NCBI RefSeq assembly: GCF_900111965.1
Contig: NZ_FOJT01000006.1
Location: 186,001-250,000 of the forward strand
DNA length: 64,000 nt
Source of the DNA: Flavobacterium swingsii
GTDB lineage: Bacteria; Bacteroidota; Bacteroidia; Flavobacteriales; Flavobacteriaceae
Reading direction: 5' to 3'
Shown: positions 49,260 to 58,260 of the stretch, in pieces
Position numbering within the stretch: the stretch's first letter is position 1
How the letters are laid out: each line of letters opens with the position of its first letter
Position numbers and translations under genes: made by a program
Notes under the pieces: generated by a model
Databases searched by the model: none
The model's input: the letters and a program-made list of their open reading frames with translations, nothing else
Told to the model about the DNA's origin: nothing

Positions 49260-51425
49260 ATGATTTCAATTACCGAAAAAACACTTCAAGATTTACAATT
49301 TCCTACTGTTTTAGAAACAGTTTCTAGCATTTGTAATACTGATATTGGCAAGGAAAAAGCTTTAACAATAACACCTTTCAAAGACGAAGAATCTTTGATG
49401 ACTGCTTTGCATCAAACTTCTGAATATATTTCCTCATTTCAAAATAACAATGCCATTCCCAATCATGGTTTTGATGCGATTACTTATGAAATAAAATTTT
49501 TAGGCATCGAAGATAGTTTTCTAGAAGTTGGAAGTTTTCGCAAAATTGCCACGTTATCTGAAAACACAAATGTTTTGCTTCAATATTTTAAAAAATTTGA
49601 AGATTATTATCCCAATTTATATAAAAAATCACGCCAAATTGAACTCACAAAAACCATCATCAGCTGTATAGACGATGTGGTCGATAAATATGGTGAAATA
49701 AAAGACAATGCTTCTCCCGCTTTATTGGAAATTCGTCGTGAGATGAACCTAGTTCGTGGTAAAGTAAACCAAAGTTTTGGCATGGCGCTAACACAATATA
49801 ATAGTTTAGGTTACTTAGACGATATTAAAGAAAGTTTTGTTAATAATCGTAGGGTTTTAGCGGTTTTAGCTATGTATCGCCGTAAGGTAAAAGGAACGAT
49901 TTTAGGAAGTTCGAAAACAGGAAGTTTAGCATTTATAGAGCCTGAAGCAACACTAAGATATTCTCGAGAATTAAGTAATTTAGAATATGAAGAAAAAGAA
50001 GAAATTACTCGAATTTTAAAACAATTAACGAATGTAATTCGTCCATTTTTGCCTTTATTAATTCAGTATCAAGATTTTTTAAGTGATATAGATGTGATTG
50101 CTGCCAAAGCAAAATATGCCAGCCGAATAAATGGAATTTTGCCTAAAATAACAAAAGAAAGAAGAATATATTTCCGTGATGCCTTCCACCCTATTTTGTA
50201 TTTAACAAACAAAGTTAAAAATGAAATTACGCATCCACAAACCATCGAATTTGATTCTAAAAATAGAATTATTGTAATTTCTGGTCCAAATGCAGGCGGA
50301 AAAACGATTTCCTTAAAAACCGTTGGTTTACTACAATTAATGTTGCAATCTGGCATGCTAATTCCTGTTCACGAACGAAGCGAAACCTGTTTGTTTGATA
50401 GAATTTTGACAGATATCGGTGACAACCAATCGATTGAAAATCATCTAAGTACTTACAGTTACCGATTGAAGAATATGAACTATTTTCTAAAAAAGTGTAA
50501 TGCAAAAACATTATTTCTTATCGACGAATTTGGTACTGGTTCCGATCCTGATTTGGGTGGCGCTTTAGCAGAAATTTTTTTAGAAGAATTTTACCATCGG
50601 GAAGCTTTTGGAATTATTACCACACATTATACCAATCTTAAAATTTTAGCTGATGAACTACCATTTGCGACCAATGCTAATATGCTTTTTGACGAAAAAT
50701 CTTTAGAACCAATGTACAAATTGGCTTTGGGACAAGCGGGAAGTTCTTTTACATTTGAAGTAGCGCAAAAAAATGGAATTCCGTTCGGACTAATTAATCG
50801 TGCCAAGAAGAAAATAGAAACGGGTAAAGTTCGTTTTGATAAAACCATTGCCAATTTGCAAAAAGAGCGTTCTAGGATGGAAAAAACTTCAGTCAATTTG
50901 AAAGAAGAAGAAACCAAAGCGCGTGAGGAAAGCAAAAAAATGGAAACTATCAATGCAAAAGTGAAGCAAAAATTAGAAAACTATCAGGAATTGTATGACA
51001 GTAACCAGAAAACGATTTATTTAGGTCAGAAAATCGAAGCTATTTCAGAGAAATATTTTAATAATAAAAACAAAAAGGAATTACTTGGTGAATTTTTGAA
51101 AGTTGTTGAAATTGAAAATTCAAAACGAATGAAAGCTACTAAAATCGAGATAAAAGCCATTGCCGAAAAGAAAAAAGTAATTATCGAAGAGGTAACGGTT
51201 CAGGTTGAAGAAATTCGAAAAGAGAAAAAAGAAAAGAAACTCAAGGCAAATTTAGTTCCTGAAAAAGTAAAAGTAATATTGAAAGTTGGAGATAGAGTTA
51301 GAATGCTCGACGGGAAATCAGTAGGTACAATTGATAAAATTGAAAAAGACAAAGCTGTTGTAAACTATGGTATTTTCACTTCAAAAGTAAATTTAGAATC
51401 ATTAGAATTTGTACAAGCAAAATAA
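49260..51425 (+). CDS. MutS2-like DNA mismatch-repair ATPase without Smr domain
   Basis: This 721-residue protein has MutS domains III-V: the core helices, Walker A SGPNAGGKTISLK near residue 342, the Walker B region LFLIDEFGTGSDPDLGG and TTHYTNLK. A long coiled coil (~520-680) follows, and the C-terminus is a KOW-like beta-strand segment (VGDRVRMLDGKSVGTIDKIEKDKAVVNYG). Canonical MutS2 of Firmicutes ends in an Smr nuclease domain, which is missing here; the stop is clean, so this looks natural. It may act in recombination control or ribosome rescue. Confidence 0.9.
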   Translation: MISITEKTLQDLQFPTVLETVSSICNTDIGKEKALTITPFKDEESLMTALHQTSEYISSFQNNNAIPNHGFDAITYEIKFLGIEDSFLEVGSFRKIATLSENTNVLLQYFKKFEDYYPNLYKKSRQIELTKTIISCIDDVVDKYGEIKDNASPALLEIRREMNLVRGKVNQSFGMALTQYNSLGYLDDIKESFVNNRRVLAVLAMYRRKVKGTILGSSKTGSLAFIEPEATLRYSRELSNLEYEEKEEITRILKQLTNVIRPFLPLLIQYQDFLSDIDVIAAKAKYASRINGILPKITKERRIYFRDAFHPILYLTNKVKNEITHPQTIEFDSKNRIIVISGPNAGGKTISLKTVGLLQLMLQSGMLIPVHERSETCLFDRILTDIGDNQSIENHLSTYSYRLKNMNYFLKKCNAKTLFLIDEFGTGSDPDLGGALAEIFLEEFYHREAFGIITTHYTNLKILADELPFATNANMLFDEKSLEPMYKLALGQAGSSFTFEVAQKNGIPFGLINRAKKKIETGKVRFDKTIANLQKERSRMEKTSVNLKEEETKAREESKKMETINAKVKQKLENYQELYDSNQKTIYLGQKIEAISEKYFNNKNKKELLGEFLKVVEIENSKRMKATKIEIKAIAEKKKVIIEEVTVQVEEIRKEKKEKKLKANLVPEKVKVILKVGDRVRMLDGKSVGTIDKIEKDKAVVNYGIFTSKVNLESLEFVQAK

Positions 51426-51454
51426 TCATGCTTTTTTGAATGTACTTAAAATAA

Positions 51455-51489
51455 AAAAACGGTTTTGTAGAAATTACAAAACCGTTTTT
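51455..51489. terminator. Bidirectional rho-independent terminator
   Basis: A perfect 15-bp stem (aaaaacggttttgta, 51455-51469, with tacaaaaccgttttt, 51475-51489) has a 5-base loop and A/T runs on both sides. It lies between the convergent mutS2-like gene and the gene ending at 51508. Confidence 0.92.
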
Positions 51490-51507
51490 ATTTATTAGTT
51501 TACTGGA

Positions 51508-51936
51508 TTAAAAAGCAACGTTCCATCTTGGTAAACGATTGTTTTCGTCAAGGAAATTTTGTAAAACTTGTCCTTCTACAGAAGTTGGAATTCCTTTTGT
51601 TTTGTCGTTATAAGTCTCGTACCAATACACTTCTAATCTTGCAATATTTTCTTTTTTCATTTGTGCTGGCCAAGAATATTTACGTCCTGTTTTTGCAAAC
51701 TGATGACCATTTACAATCTTGTCATACAATCCGCCACCTTTACTTTTTAGTGATCCATCATTTTGTATTGTTCCTGTAGAACCTACCATGATTAATTCTT
51801 TTGCTTCGCCTTCTACTGCGTAAACAAGGAAAACTCCGCTTCCTGTTTCTGTTGCATTGCAAGCTACTTCTAAACTATCTTCTATTGTGAAAGTAAAACT
51901 ATTGCTTACTTTAAACTTTTTTAATTCTTTATACAT
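51508..51936 (-). CDS. Protein of unknown function with GIY-YIG-like features
   Basis: This 142-residue soluble protein is not one I can name. GVFLVYAVEGEAKELIMVGSTG (~34-55), then GGGLYDKIVNGHQF (~68-81) and EVYWYETYND plus SVEGQVLQNF recall the order of strands, Gly-rich turn, helix and Glu in GIY-YIG nuclease folds. The canonical second Tyr-x-Gly is replaced. I give this as a fold guess only. The gene is single, with a -7 box upstream and a terminator downstream. Confidence 0.72.
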   Translation of the reverse strand: MYKELKKFKVSNSFTFTIEDSLEVACNATETGSGVFLVYAVEGEAKELIMVGSTGTIQNDGSLKSKGGGLYDKIVNGHQFAKTGRKYSWPAQMKKENIARLEVYWYETYNDKTKGIPTSVEGQVLQNFLDENNRLPRWNVAF

Positions 51937-51988
51937 TTTCTATTTATTCGTTTATTTGGTTATTTGAAAGCTAAAAACCAAAGGTTTG

Positions 51989-51996
51989 CAAAAGTA
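51989..51996 (-). promoter_or_regulatory. Putative -7 box (TAnnTTTG)
   Basis: TACTTTTG on the minus strand, 52 bases before the ATG of the gene at 51508-51936, within the same TACTTTTGCAAA string seen before the helicase gene at 7653. Confidence 0.45.
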
Positions 51997-52001
51997 CTAC
52001 A

Positions 52002-52037
52002 AAAAAACCGTCTAGTTATAGAACAAGACGGTTTTTT
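52002..52037 (-). terminator. Rho-independent terminator of sucD
   Basis: A 12-bp stem (aaaaaaccgtct, 52002-52013, with agacggtttttt, 52026-52037) lies 21 bases beyond the sucD stop, with a T-run on the minus strand. Confidence 0.9.
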
Positions 52038-52058
52038 GAAAAATTTATTGTTTGAGAT

Positions 52059-52931
52059 TTATCCCAATACTTCTTTTACTTTTTTACCAATTTCTGCTGG
52101 AGAATCTACAACGTGAATTCCATTTTCACGTAAAATACGTTTTTTAGCTTCTGCAGTATCGTCCTCACCACCTACAATTGCACCTGCGTGACCCATTGTT
52201 CTTCCTGCTGGAGCAGTAACTCCTGCAATAAATCCAACTACTGGTTTGCGGTTTCCGTCTGCACGAACCCATTTTGCAGCATCAGCTTCAAGTTGACCTC
52301 CAATTTCACCAATCATTACGATACAATGAGTTTCTGGATCATTCATTAATAATTCAACAGCTTCTTTAGTTGTAGTTCCAATAATTGGATCTCCACCAAT
52401 TCCGATTGCTGTTGTAATTCCTAAACCTTGTTTTACCACTTGGTCAGCCGCTTCGTAAGTTAATGTTCCTGATTTAGAAACAATACCAACATTTCCTTTT
52501 TTGAAAACGAAACCTGGCATAATACCAACTTTAGCTTCACCTGGAGTAATAATACCTGGGCAGTTTGGTCCGATTAAACGACAATTTTTTCCTTTGATAT
52601 AATCATTAGCTTTAATCATATCAGCAACAGGAATACCTTCTGTAATTGCAATAATTACTTTGATTCCAGCATCAGCAGCTTCCATAATAGCATCAGCAGC
52701 AAAAGCTGGTGGTACAAAAATAATGGTTGTGTCTGCTCCTGCTTTTTCTACTGCATCTTTTACAGTATTAAAAACGGGACGATCTAAATGTGTTGAACCA
52801 CCTTTTCCTGGAGTTACACCACCTACAACGTTTGTTCCGTATTCGATCATTTGTTCAGCGTGGAAAGTTCCTTCGCTTCCTGTAAATCCTTGAACTATTA
52901 TTTTTGAATCTTTATTAACTAAAACACTCAT
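52059..52931 (-). CDS. sucD: Succinate-CoA ligase (ADP-forming) subunit alpha
   Basis: This 290-residue subunit of the citric-acid-cycle enzyme binds CoA through GFTGSEGTFHAEQM near residue 15 and holds the phosphorylated active-site His248 (RTMGHAGAIVGG). GPNCPGIITPGEAKVGIMPG is the second conserved motif. The beta subunit gene sucC is not adjacent, which is usual in Bacteroidota. It has its own promoter-like box and a strong terminator. Confidence 0.97.
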   Translation of the reverse strand: MSVLVNKDSKIIVQGFTGSEGTFHAEQMIEYGTNVVGGVTPGKGGSTHLDRPVFNTVKDAVEKAGADTTIIFVPPAFAADAIMEAADAGIKVIIAITEGIPVADMIKANDYIKGKNCRLIGPNCPGIITPGEAKVGIMPGFVFKKGNVGIVSKSGTLTYEAADQVVKQGLGITTAIGIGGDPIIGTTTKEAVELLMNDPETHCIVMIGEIGGQLEADAAKWVRADGNRKPVVGFIAGVTAPAGRTMGHAGAIVGGEDDTAEAKKRILRENGIHVVDSPAEIGKKVKEVLG

Positions 52932-52965
52932 GATATATTTTTTATGTTATTTTTTTATTGTGTTG

Positions 52966-52973
52966 CAAAAGTA
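52966..52973 (-). promoter_or_regulatory. Putative -7 box (TAnnTTTG) of sucD
   Basis: TACTTTTG on the minus strand, 34 bases before the sucD ATG, followed by GCAACAC. Third occurrence of the TACTTTTGCA string in this window. Confidence 0.5.
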
Positions 52974-53013
52974 AGGTTTTGAAATATACTTTTTAATAAT
53001 TTTACTAAAAAAT

Positions 53014-53376
53014 TTAACTCAATTGACTCATTTGAAATCCTCGATATAATTTATCGTCTTTTAGTTCCCAAATAACCATAAAATGTGCCAAAATCATTTC
53101 TTCTCTTGGGTTCTCGATTGTCTTTACATAATGACTGTATCTTACAGTAACTTTGTTATTATCTTCTAGTAAATGAGTAATATATATTCTAGAAGTATGA
53201 TACGCTTTACCCATCTGGTTGGTAATGTTTACCATTTCTTCTTTATTCATTTGAAGAAAACCTTTGCTACTGTTCCAATCTAATGAAACATCAGGATGCA
53301 TATAAGTATCTAATAATGTGCTGTCTAAAAAAGCATTGGATTTGTAAAAATCTTTAACTATTTCTTTTGAGGTCAT
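53014..53376 (-). CDS. NTF2-like (SnoaL-type) protein
   Basis: This 120-residue protein fits the nuclear transport factor 2 fold: an N-terminal helix (SKEIVKDFYKSNAFLDSTLLDTYMHPDVSLDW), central strands and a C-terminal strand pair (MVIWELKDDKLYRGFQMS). Functions in the family range from enzymes to ligand binding; none can be assigned here. It lies two bases after the LpxD-like gene and seems part of the same transcript. Confidence 0.83.
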   Translation of the reverse strand: MTSKEIVKDFYKSNAFLDSTLLDTYMHPDVSLDWNSSKGFLQMNKEEMVNITNQMGKAYHTSRIYITHLLEDNNKVTVRYSHYVKTIENPREEMILAHFMVIWELKDDKLYRGFQMSQLS

Positions 53377-53378
53377 TT

Positions 53379-54311
53379 TTATTTGAGTTTATTTATGATT
53401 TCTGGGATTCGCTTTATATTAGCTAATTGCTTTAGTTTTTCACGAGATTCTTGAACTGGAGTACCAAAATATGATTTTCCACCTTCGATAGATTTGGTTA
53501 CACCTGTTTGTCCCATTACCACTGCTTTTGTACCAATGGTTATTCCGCTAGTTGTTCCTACTTGTCCCCAAAGTGTTACTTCATCTTCAATGATTACACA
53601 ACCTGCAATTCCTGTTTGGGAAGCAATTAAACATTTTTTTCCAATTACTGTATCGTGTCCTACGTGAACTTGATTGTCAATTTTTGTTCCTTCTCCAATG
53701 GTTGTATCGCCAGTAACTCCTTTATCGATAGTACAAAGCGCTCCAATTCCTACATTATCTTCAATAACAACACGACCACCAGAAATTAATTGATCGAAAC
53801 CATCTGGACGTTTTTTGTAATAAAAAGCATCGGCCCCAAGAATTGTTCCTGCATGAATCATCACATTGTTTCCTATAATGGTATTGTCATAAATGGAAAC
53901 ATTAGAGTGAATGAGACAATTTTCGCCAATTACGACATTGTTTCCAATGAAAGTATTGGGCTGAATAATAGTCCCTTTTCCTATTTTGGCAGAAGTCGAA
54001 ACAGCAACATTCGACGCTTGAAATGGTCTGAAATGATTGGTTAATTTATTGAAATCTCTAAATGGATCATCAGAAATTAATAAAGCTTTACCTTCGGGAC
54101 AATCGACATTTTTGTTTATTAAAACTATAGTTGCCGCCGATTGTAATGCTTTATCGTAATATTTTGGATGATCTACAAACACAATATCGCCCGCTTGAAC
54201 GACATGAATTTCATTCATACCCAAAACAGCAAAATTATCATCGCCTACATATTCGCAGTCGATGATATTTGCAATTTCTTTAAGGGTTTGTGTTTGGGGA
54301 AATTTCATCAA
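53379..54311 (-). CDS. LpxD-like UDP-3-O-acylglucosamine N-acyltransferase paralogue
   Basis: This 310-residue protein has an N-terminal LpxD-type domain and a left-handed beta-helix of hexapeptide repeats (~100-280) such as [20 protein letters not shown]. It contains HVGHDTVIG near residue 216, where the LpxD catalytic His would lie. It is a second LpxD homologue: the standard one is at 57208-58227. The gene is 3 bases after efp and may make a variant acyl transfer in lipid A or another glycolipid. Confidence 0.87.
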   Translation of the reverse strand: MMKFPQTQTLKEIANIIDCEYVGDDNFAVLGMNEIHVVQAGDIVFVDHPKYYDKALQSAATIVLINKNVDCPEGKALLISDDPFRDFNKLTNHFRPFQASNVAVSTSAKIGKGTIIQPNTFIGNNVVIGENCLIHSNVSIYDNTIIGNNVMIHAGTILGADAFYYKKRPDGFDQLISGGRVVIEDNVGIGALCTIDKGVTGDTTIGEGTKIDNQVHVGHDTVIGKKCLIASQTGIAGCVIIEDEVTLWGQVGTTSGITIGTKAVVMGQTGVTKSIEGGKSYFGTPVQESREKLKQLANIKRIPEIINKLK

Positions 54312-54314
54312 AAA

Positions 54315-54878
54315 TTATTTTACACGTTCCATATAAGAACCTGAAGCGGTGTCAATTTTTATTTTATCACCTTCATTGATAAATAAAGGCACATTTATAG
54401 AAGCACCAGTTTCTACCGTGGCAGATTTTGTTGCATTTGTAGCCGTATTTCCTTTAACTCCTGGTTCAGCATATGTCACTTCAAGTACTATTGATGCTGG
54501 CATATCTACTGAAAGAGGCAAATCAGTTTCGGTATTTACTTGTACCATTACGTTTGTTCCTTCTTTAAGCAATCCTGGATTATCAAGAATTTTTTTATCT
54601 AAAGTAATTTGTTCAAAAGATTCAACATTCATAAAATGAAATTGATCTCCTTCAGCATATAAGAACTGATAAGTATGTGTTTCTACACGAACTTCGTCTA
54701 TTTTATGTCCAGCAGAAAAAGTATTATCTAATACTTTTCCGTTAGATAAGCTTCGCAATTTTGTACGCACGAAAGCTGGACCTTTTCCTGGTTTTACGTG
54801 AAGGAATTCGATGATTTTGTAAATATCGTGGTTAAATTTGATACACAATCCGTTTCTTATATCTGATGTAGATGCCAT
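54315..54878 (-). CDS. efp: Elongation factor P
   Basis: This 187-residue protein has the three-domain EF-P build: KOW-like domain 1 with the loop HVKPGKGPAFVR (Lys32 at the tip, the modified position in other bacteria), the central OB domain and the C-terminal OB domain ending GDKIKIDTASGSYMERV. It relieves ribosome stalling at proline runs. No EpmA or EpmB gene is present nearby. It sits within the lipid A gene block between lpxA and the LpxD paralogue. Confidence 0.97.
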   Translation of the reverse strand: MASTSDIRNGLCIKFNHDIYKIIEFLHVKPGKGPAFVRTKLRSLSNGKVLDNTFSAGHKIDEVRVETHTYQFLYAEGDQFHFMNVESFEQITLDKKILDNPGLLKEGTNVMVQVNTETDLPLSVDMPASIVLEVTYAEPGVKGNTATNATKSATVETGASINVPLFINEGDKIKIDTASGSYMERVK

Positions 54879-54880
54879 TT

Positions 54881-54960
54881 TTTATTTATTTGTTAATTTG
54901 TTTAATCGTTAATTTGTTTAATCGATTAACCGTATTAACGATTAAACAATTAAACAAGAA
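54881..54960. repeat. Word-repeat leader (ttaatcgtttaa-type), copy 1
   Basis: The gap between lpxA and efp holds repeats of gtttaatcgttaatttgttt and a palindromic centre (aatcgattaaccgtattaacgatt). A near-copy lies at 55747-55815 in the lpxC-lpxA gap, so two successive gaps of one operon carry the same leader. Confidence 0.7.
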
Positions 54961-54963
54961 ATT

Positions 54964-55746
54964 TTATACTCCTGTATATCCTTTCATAATACCTCTTGAA
55001 GAATTTCTAATAAAATCTAAGATTTCATCTCTTTCTGGAGTTGCTTCCATTTCTGCTTCAATAATTGCTAATGCTTGTGAAGTATTATAATTTTTTTGGT
55101 ACAAGGTTCTGTAAATGCTTTGTATTTCGCTAATTTTTTCGGTTGTAAAACCTCTTCTTCTTAAGCCTACAGAATTTATTCCTACATAAGATAAAGGTTC
55201 TTTCGCTGCTTTAGTAAAAGGCGGAACATCTTTTCTTAATAAGGAACCTCCAGAAATCATAGCATGATCACCAACGCTTATAAATTGATGTACGGCTGAT
55301 AGTCCTCCAATTATTGCATATTTTCCAATCGTTACGTGTCCTCCTAATAATACACCATTAACAATAATGGCGTTGTCGCCTACATGACAATCATGCGCAA
55401 CGTGTGCAGTTGCCATAATTAAACAATTATTGCCTATTACTGTTTGTCCTGAAGCTATTGTTCCTCTATTTATAGTAACACATTCTCTTATTGTAGTATT
55501 ATCTCCAATTATTACTAAAGAATCCTCTCCTCCAAATTTTAAATCTTGTGGTACTGCTGAAATGACTGCACCTGGAAAAATATTGCAATTTTTACCTATT
55601 CTTGCGCCTTCCATAATGGTTACGTTAGAACCTATCCAAGTTCCGTCGCCAATAACTACATTATTATGAATAGTTGTAAACGGCTCTATAACTACATTTT
55701 TGGCAATTTTTGCGCCTGGATGAACGTATGCTAGTGGTTGATTCAT
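54964..55746 (-). CDS. lpxA: Acyl-ACP--UDP-N-acetylglucosamine O-acyltransferase
   Basis: This 260-residue enzyme starts lipid A synthesis by adding a 3-hydroxyacyl chain to UDP-GlcNAc. The left-handed beta-helix has the usual hexapeptide repeats, with IHNNVVIGDGTWIG, TINRGTIASGQTVIGNN and the catalytic His in AHVAHDCHVGDNAI near residue 119. The C-terminal helical domain contains NSVGLRRRGFTTEKI. Length is normal. It follows lpxC/fabZ and precedes efp. Confidence 0.96.
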   Translation of the reverse strand: MNQPLAYVHPGAKIAKNVVIEPFTTIHNNVVIGDGTWIGSNVTIMEGARIGKNCNIFPGAVISAVPQDLKFGGEDSLVIIGDNTTIRECVTINRGTIASGQTVIGNNCLIMATAHVAHDCHVGDNAIIVNGVLLGGHVTIGKYAIIGGLSAVHQFISVGDHAMISGGSLLRKDVPPFTKAAKEPLSYVGINSVGLRRRGFTTEKISEIQSIYRTLYQKNYNTSQALAIIEAEMEATPERDEILDFIRNSSRGIMKGYTGV

Positions 55747-55815
55747 ATGTTTTATTTAATCGTTTTACTGTTTAATTGATTAACCGAATAAACGATTAAC
55801 CAAATCAACAAAAAA
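55747..55815. repeat. Word-repeat leader (ttaatcgtttaa-type), copy 2
   Basis: Near-copy of the repeat at 54881-54960 (tttaatcgttttactgttta, attgattaaccgaataaacgattaacc) in the gap between lpxC/fabZ and lpxA. Confidence 0.7.
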
Positions 55816-55816
55816 A

Positions 55817-57205
55817 TTATTGTATTTTAGCTATTTGCGCCATTAATTCTGCTTCAGCAACTAATTTTCCGTTTGCGTAAGCATGAGCTTGCATGTGACA
55901 AATTCCTCTTCTTATTGGAGTTATTAAATCACATTTGAATATTAATGTATCTCCTGGTAATACTTTCTGTTTGAATTTTACATTGTCTATTTTCATAAAA
56001 AAAGTCAAGTAATTTTCTGGATCTGGAACCGAACTTAAAATTAAGATTCCTCCTGTTTGTGCCATTGCTTCAACAATGATAACTCCTGGCATAACTGGCG
56101 CTCCTGGAAAATGTCCTACAAAAAACGTTTCGTTCATTGTTACATTTTTTAATCCAACTACAGAGCTGTCTGTCATTTCGATAATTCTGTCTACAAATAA
56201 AAATGGTGGACGGTGTGGCAGAATACTCATGATTTTATGAATATCCATCAATGGTTCTTTGTTTAAATCGTAAACTGGAACATGATTTCTTTGTTCTGCT
56301 TTTATAAGTTTAGACATTTTTTTTGCAAATTGAGTATTTACAAAATGACCTGGCTTGTTTGCTATTACTTTTCCCTTTATTCTTGTTCCGATTAAAGATA
56401 AATCTCCTATTACATCAAGTAATTTGTGACGTGCAGCTTCGTTAGGATATAATAAGGTAAGGTTATCTAAAACACCATTTGGTGTAACTGAAATTTTATC
56501 TTTTCCGAAAGCAATTTTCAACCTGTCCATTGTTTCGGTAGAAATTTCTTTATCTACATAAACAATAGCATTGTTTAAATCTCCACCTTTTATGAGTCCA
56601 TTTTCCAACAAAGTTTCTAGTTCGTGTAGGAAACTAAAAGTACGGCAATCGGCAATTTCGTCTTTAAATTGGCTTATATTTTTCATACTCGCATTTTGAG
56701 TACCTAATACTTTAGTACCAAAATCGACCATCGCAGTAACTTGATAATCATCACTTGGCATGACAATTATTTCGCTTCCGGTAGCTTCATCTATATAAGA
56801 AATAACTTCTTTTACGACATATACATTTCTTTCTGCTTCTTGCTCTGCAACTCCAGCTTTTTCTATAGCTTGTACAAAATATTTTGACGAACCGTCCATA
56901 ATTGGAAGTTCTGAGGCATTTAATTCTATTATAACATTGTCCAAATCACAACCTACTAATGCGGCTAGAACGTGTTCTGGTGTTTGAATTTTTACTCCTA
57001 ATTTTTCTAAATTTGTACCACGTTGCGTGTTTACAACATAGTTTGCATCAGCTTCAATTATAGGCGAACCTTCTAAATCTACTCTAACAAAAGAAAAACC
57101 ATTATTTATAGGTGCTGGTTTAAATGTTATTGTTACTTCATTTCCTGTGTGAAGTCCAACTCCTGTAAGGGAAATTTCGTTATTGATGGTTTTTTGTTTG
57201 ACCAT
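55817..57205 (-). CDS. lpxC/fabZ: Bifunctional LpxC deacetylase / FabZ dehydratase
   Basis: This 462-residue fusion is characteristic of Bacteroidota. The N-terminal ~310 residues are LpxC, the zinc enzyme that commits UDP-acyl-GlcNAc to lipid A (TGVGLHTGNEV, PEHVLAALVGCDLDNVIIE, SELPIMDGSS). From ~320 the FabZ dehydratase follows (MSILPHRPPFLFVDRI with the catalytic His, and GHFPGAPVMPGVIIVEAMAQ with the Glu). The fusion ties membrane fatty acid supply to lipid A flux. It lies two bases after lpxD. Confidence 0.96.
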   Translation of the reverse strand: MVKQKTINNEISLTGVGLHTGNEVTITFKPAPINNGFSFVRVDLEGSPIIEADANYVVNTQRGTNLEKLGVKIQTPEHVLAALVGCDLDNVIIELNASELPIMDGSSKYFVQAIEKAGVAEQEAERNVYVVKEVISYIDEATGSEIIVMPSDDYQVTAMVDFGTKVLGTQNASMKNISQFKDEIADCRTFSFLHELETLLENGLIKGGDLNNAIVYVDKEISTETMDRLKIAFGKDKISVTPNGVLDNLTLLYPNEAARHKLLDVIGDLSLIGTRIKGKVIANKPGHFVNTQFAKKMSKLIKAEQRNHVPVYDLNKEPLMDIHKIMSILPHRPPFLFVDRIIEMTDSSVVGLKNVTMNETFFVGHFPGAPVMPGVIIVEAMAQTGGILILSSVPDPENYLTFFMKIDNVKFKQKVLPGDTLIFKCDLITPIRRGICHMQAHAYANGKLVAEAELMAQIAKIQ

Positions 57206-57207
57206 AA

Positions 57208-58227
57208 TTATTTTATTATTTTTTTTAATTCTTCTATTTCGGTAACAATTTTTGGAAGATTTCTAAAATGAACATACGATTTACTATATTCAGAATATCC
57301 GAATGATGGACTTCCTTGTAAGGTTTCATTGTCTTTTATATTTTTTCCGACTCCTGATTGTGCTTGGATTCTTACATTATTACCAATGATTAAATGCCCT
57401 GCAATTCCTACTTGTCCGCCAATCATGCAGTTTTTGCCAATTTTTGTAGTTCCTGCAATTCCTGTTTGTGCTGCAATTACGGTATTTTCTCCAATTTCTA
57501 CATTGTGAGCAATTTGAATTTGATTATCCAGCTTTACTCCTTTTCTAATAATTGTAGATCCCATTGTTGCTCTATCTATTGTAGTACAAGCTCCAATATC
57601 TACATTATCTTCGATAATAACATTTCCAATTTGTGGAATTTTTCTGTAAGTTCCGTCAGAATTTGGTGCAAAACCAAAACCATCGGCTCCAATGGTAGTT
57701 CCTGAATATATGTTGCAATTATTTCCTATTTCTGTTTCTGAAAGAATTTTAGCTCCAGCAAAAATAACCGTATTGTTGCCAATTTTTACATTGTCACCAA
57801 TAAAACTATTGGGATAAATTTTTACATTATCTCCAATAATTACATTTTCGCCAATATAACTAAAACTGCCTAAATAAAAATCTTTACCGTGTTTTGCCGA
57901 TTCCGATAAAACACACGGTATTTCAATTCCTACTTTAGTATTTTTTGCTTGATTATAAAATTCTAAAATTTTAGCAAAAGCACCGTAAGCATCTTCTACT
58001 TTTATTAATGTGGCCGAAATTTCATTTTCAGGCACAAATGTATTATTTACAATTACTATCGACGCCTTTGTATCGTATATAAAACTTGTATATTTTGGAT
58101 TTGATAAAAATGTTAAACAACCTTCAGTTCCTTCTTCAATTTTAGACAACATAGAAACCGTAGCGTTTGGATTTCCAACAACTTCTCCTTCTAATATTCC
58201 TGCTATTTGTTCGGCCGTAAATTTCAT
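57208..58227 (-). CDS. lpxD: UDP-3-O-(3-hydroxyacyl)glucosamine N-acyltransferase
   Basis: This 339-residue enzyme adds the second acyl chain in lipid A synthesis. It has the N-terminal uridine-binding domain and then hexapeptide repeats with the catalytic His in [15 protein letters not shown] near residue 240. ATG at 58225-58227 ([10 protein letters not shown]) is preferred over a GTG two codons upstream. It opens the lpxD-lpxC/fabZ-lpxA-efp run, all closely spaced on the minus strand. Confidence 0.95.
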   Translation of the reverse strand: MKFTAEQIAGILEGEVVGNPNATVSMLSKIEEGTEGCLTFLSNPKYTSFIYDTKASIVIVNNTFVPENEISATLIKVEDAYGAFAKILEFYNQAKNTKVGIEIPCVLSESAKHGKDFYLGSFSYIGENVIIGDNVKIYPNSFIGDNVKIGNNTVIFAGAKILSETEIGNNCNIYSGTTIGADGFGFAPNSDGTYRKIPQIGNVIIEDNVDIGACTTIDRATMGSTIIRKGVKLDNQIQIAHNVEIGENTVIAAQTGIAGTTKIGKNCMIGGQVGIAGHLIIGNNVRIQAQSGVGKNIKDNETLQGSPSFGYSEYSKSYVHFRNLPKIVTEIEELKKIIK

Positions 58228-58260
58228 TTGCACAAAAATATAAAAATTTAAAAAGAAACT

